Shown here piece after piece: positions 61,991 through 64,000 of a stretch of 64,000 nucleotides of DNA. The translations under genes and the position numbers were made by a program. The notes beneath the pieces are model-generated. The model did no database searches. It had not been told where the DNA came from and saw only the letters and a program-made list of their open reading frames with translations. The stretch covers positions 159,843 to 223,842 of the forward strand of contig NZ_SUKA01000005.1 in the NCBI RefSeq assembly GCF_005049105.1. Reading direction: 5' to 3'. The stretch comes from Sphingobacterium alkalisoli. GTDB taxonomy: Bacteria; Bacteroidota; Bacteroidia; Sphingobacteriales; Sphingobacteriaceae. How positions within the stretch are numbered: the first letter of the stretch is position 1; each line of letters begins with the position of its first letter.

Positions 61991-62295
61991 AAAAACTATT
62001 TTCTTTTCTTCGTAATATCGGTGAATTTTACTAATTTTATTTGATGGTTTGAAGATAAGCTTTTGGAGCTTATTATTAAACAAATAAAGTTAAGAAATTT
62101 TAGTTTAATTTAAAAGGAGTTTTTGCTGTTTTGTACTTGAAATCTTCATGGACGTCTGCTCAAAAATAACGGAGTGAAGTGAGCTTGAACGTCGTCGAGA
62201 GTAAACAAGAATAAAAAAAATAATGAGACAGCTTGTGCCCCTCCTCCAGGGAAGGACAGACAAGTTTTATTGCTATAAAAATAACATTTATTCTA
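61991..62295. other. Divergent intergenic region
   Basis: This 305-base gap between the RelA/SpoT start and the DUF4294 gene is AT-rich, except for a GC-richer part (62140-62265) containing GGAGTGAAGTGAGC and CCCCTCCTCCAGGG. That part may be the remains of an intergenic repeat. No TAnnTTTG box with perfect match was found for either gene. Confidence 0.35.
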
Positions 62296-62937
62296 ATGAA
62301 AAAATGCTTGTATGCACTACTTTTAATTGGTTATTTGGCTTTCGGTTCAGATAGCTATGGGCAGGCTTTGACTATGCCTCATTATGGAGCAGGAACACCC
62401 GAAACGGTCGACTTTTTCACCACTACAAAATTGGAATCTGGTGAAGTCATTCCGTGGTTTCCGATTGAGGAAGTTGTGATTATAGCAAACCGGATTTGGA
62501 AAAATGAAGCACAACGTCAAAACTATTTTCGACTAAAAAGAAATGTCTTACGCGTCCTTCCATATGCAATTTACGCACAAAAAAGATATGAGAAGTTGGA
62601 TAGGGATCTCGCTTTAACTAATTCAAAGAAAGAAGAAAGAAGATTAATAAAGGCCTGCGAAGACGAGATCAAGCAGAAAATAAATTCGGAAGTAAAAAAC
62701 TTGTCTATTTCTCAGGGTAAAATTTTGATTAAGTTAGTAGAAAGACAAACCGGTAACACCAGTTATGATTTAGTGAGAGATATGAAAGGGGGAGTGACTG
62801 CCTTTGTTTACCAGGGAGTCGCCCGTGTATTCGGTCACAATTTAAAGACAACTTTTGATCCAAAAGAAGATTTTGAAATAGAAAATATAATCCGCGAATA
62901 TGAACGTGTGAGACCGATCAATAATCCATATCAATAG
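62296..62937 (+). CDS. Exported DUF4294 family protein
   Basis: The 213-residue protein has a signal peptide (MKKCLYALLLIGYLAFGSDSYGQ) and the DUF4294 domain, known only from Bacteroidota: IPWFPIEEVVIIANRIWKNEAQRQNYFRLKRNVLRVLPYA, then a charged helical stretch and GKILIKLVERQTGNTSYDLVRDMKGGVTAF. The function is unknown. The frame is open from 62233, but 62296 starts the signal peptide. The next gene begins seven bases later. Confidence 0.82.
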   Translation: MKKCLYALLLIGYLAFGSDSYGQALTMPHYGAGTPETVDFFTTTKLESGEVIPWFPIEEVVIIANRIWKNEAQRQNYFRLKRNVLRVLPYAIYAQKRYEKLDRDLALTNSKKEERRLIKACEDEIKQKINSEVKNLSISQGKILIKLVERQTGNTSYDLVRDMKGGVTAFVYQGVARVFGHNLKTTFDPKEDFEIENIIREYERVRPINNPYQ

Positions 62938-62944
62938 CATACAG

Positions 62945-63436
62945 ATGAAGACGATTTACGATTATAAAGTTCTTGAGTTCTCTGGTAATGAAAAATCCTT
63001 ACATGAATATACGGGAAAAGTAGTACTTATTGTCAATACCGCGAGTAAATGTTATTTTAGAAATCAATTTAAAACGCTTGAAAAACTTTACCTTAAGTAC
63101 AAGGATCAAGGATTTGAGATATTAGCATTTCCTTCCAATGATTTTCTGAATCAGGAACCTCGAACGGGACTCAATCTAGAAACATACTGCCGCCTGAACC
63201 AACAAATCTCTTTTCCTGTTTTCAAACGCATACATGTAAAAGGGGATTATGTTCATCCATTATATAAATTCCTACAGACAAAGGAATTAAATGGAAATGT
63301 AAATGTGAGACCTTTTTGGAACTTTCACAAGTATTTAATTAATAAAAATGGGGAAGTTGTAAATTATTACTACTCGTTTACGCCTCCACTTTCCACCAAA
63401 ATACAGAATCATATTGAACATTTACTTTCTCAGTAA
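62945..63436 (+). CDS. Glutathione peroxidase family protein, altered active site
   Basis: The 163-residue protein aligns with the peroxidase at 37276. The peroxidatic Cys36 (NTASKCYF) and the Trp-Asn pair (FWNFHKYLINKNG) are kept, but the Gln of the tetrad is Asp66 (FPSNDFLNQEP against FPSDQF), and Gly-Leu after the Cys is Tyr-Phe. Peroxidase activity may be weak or changed. It is cotranscribed with the DUF4294 gene. No signal peptide. Confidence 0.85.
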   Translation: MKTIYDYKVLEFSGNEKSLHEYTGKVVLIVNTASKCYFRNQFKTLEKLYLKYKDQGFEILAFPSNDFLNQEPRTGLNLETYCRLNQQISFPVFKRIHVKGDYVHPLYKFLQTKELNGNVNVRPFWNFHKYLINKNGEVVNYYYSFTPPLSTKIQNHIEHLLSQ

Positions 63437-63451
63437 ATTGTCGAAATTCCG

Positions 63452-63459
63452 TACCTTTG
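63452..63459 (+). promoter_or_regulatory. -7 box of bshB1
   Basis: TACCTTTG fits TAnnTTTG and lies 16 bases before the ATG at 63476. It is inside the palindrome GTACCTTTGTAC. No -33 box is clear. Confidence 0.5.
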
Positions 63460-63475
63460 TACAAAATTTAGTAAC

Positions 63476-64000
63476 ATGACATTAGACTTGATGGTGATGA
63501 CAGTACATCCTGATGATGCTGAATTGGGTGCTGGAGGTACAATCGCTAAATCTGTGGCAGAGGGAAAAAAAGTAGGTATTATAGACCTTACCCGTGGAGA
63601 ATTGGGAACGAGAGGTTCGGCGGAGACACGAGCAAACGAAGCTAGCGCAGCAGCTGCAATTTTAGGCGTTGAGGTTCGAGAGAATTTGGGATTACGAGAT
63701 GGGTTTTTCTCAAATGAAGAAATTTCTCAATTAGCTATCATTCGTGTAATACGCAAATATCGCCCAGAAATAATTATCACAAATGCTTGGGATGATCGTC
63801 ATCCTGATCATGGTAGAGCCAGTAAATTGGTTAGCGATGCTGTATTTTTGTCAGGTCTTCGGCGTGTGGAAACAAAATTAGACGACGTGATACAAGAGGC
63901 TTTTAGGCCACGATTACAGTTGCAGCTTATTCAAGATAAATATATTCAACCCCATGTAATCTTAGATATATCCGATTATTGGGATATCAAAGAACAATCG
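63476..64000 (+). CDS. bshB1: Bacillithiol biosynthesis deacetylase BshB1 (3' end cut by the window)
   Basis: BshB1 removes the acetyl group from GlcNAc-malate in bacillithiol synthesis. The visible 175 residues contain the LmbE-type zinc motif VHPDDAELGAGGTI near residue 11, DLTRGELGTRGSAETR and the later HPDHGRASKLV with the third ligand. The sequence agrees well with Bacteroidota BshB1 (about 240 residues). It indicates bacillithiol as the main low-molecular thiol. The window ends within the gene. Confidence 0.92.
   Translation, partial: MTLDLMVMTVHPDDAELGAGGTIAKSVAEGKKVGIIDLTRGELGTRGSAETRANEASAAAAILGVEVRENLGLRDGFFSNEEISQLAIIRVIRKYRPEIIITNAWDDRHPDHGRASKLVSDAVFLSGLRRVETKLDDVIQEAFRPRLQLQLIQDKYIQPHVILDISDYWDIKEQS

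Noticed and set aside
1..64000. CRISPR array or insertion sequence
   Set aside because: No regularly spaced repeats and no transposase gene were found.

Overview
The window is AT-rich DNA from a member of the Bacteroidota, most likely a Sphingobacteriaceae bacterium (Sphingobacterium, Pedobacter, Olivibacter or a relative). Supporting features are a MurF-Alr fusion, a type IX secretion plug protein, BshB1 of bacillithiol synthesis, DUF4294 and DUF6157 proteins, tRNA genes without encoded CCA, and many promoters of the Bacteroidota form TTTG/TTG, 19-22 nt, TAnnTTTG. The genus call is inference.

Region 1 (1 to about 7264) is the right end of a prophage inserted at the 3' end of a tRNA-Leu(UAA) gene. 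It carries, in order: the C-terminal part of a tail fibre with YadA-head-like repeats; two small membrane proteins and a 57-residue coiled-coil protein; a separately transcribed gene of unknown function; a lysis cassette (amidase, coiled-coil inner-membrane protein, and a lipoprotein nested in its 3' end); a strongly structured leader able to form a pseudoknot; a divergent thymidylate-synthase-family protein whose substrate-reading Asn is Asp; small unknown genes, two of them divergent from face-to-face promoters; and a tyrosine integrase beside the tRNA. The other prophage end lies outside the window.

Region 2 (7.3-15.6 kb) has the tRNA-Gly/tRNA-Leu pair, an exported S74-type chaperone-domain protein, recX, murF-alr, a DUF502 membrane protein, a decayed LytS-type kinase, several small unknown proteins and a frameshifted SDR gene. 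Region 3 (15.6-37.8 kb) is core metabolism and envelope: amino-acid permease, T9SS plug, dapA, ligA, a glycosyltransferase with a lipid A-type acyltransferase, wbqC-like, ubiB-like, acetyltransferase, gpsA-hemF, two M16 peptidase subunits, a DEDDh/GIY-YIG nuclease, an SGNH esterase, tcdA-like, tatD, D-lactate dehydrogenase and a glutathione peroxidase.

Region 4 (37.8-47 kb) is more accessory: small exported proteins, a YceI/outer-membrane protein/YceI cluster with a palindromic interspersed repeat, tRNA-Arg(UCU), and a glycosyltransferase-toroid fusion convergent with a GH130 protein. Region 5 (47-64 kb) is again core: patatin-like lipase, alpha/beta hydrolase, two identical tRNA-Arg(ACG) genes, adk-obg, accA, MscS, coaA, osmC-mgsA, an SpmA-SpmB fusion, pabB-purA, fur, the RelA/SpoT enzyme, DUF4294-gpx and the start of bshB1.

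The least ordinary material is in the prophage end: the structured leader at 4009-4124, the thymidylate-synthase relative behind it, the nested lysis genes, and the symmetric promoters that appear to give leaderless mRNAs. Everything here was read by eye; no database search or folding calculation was run.
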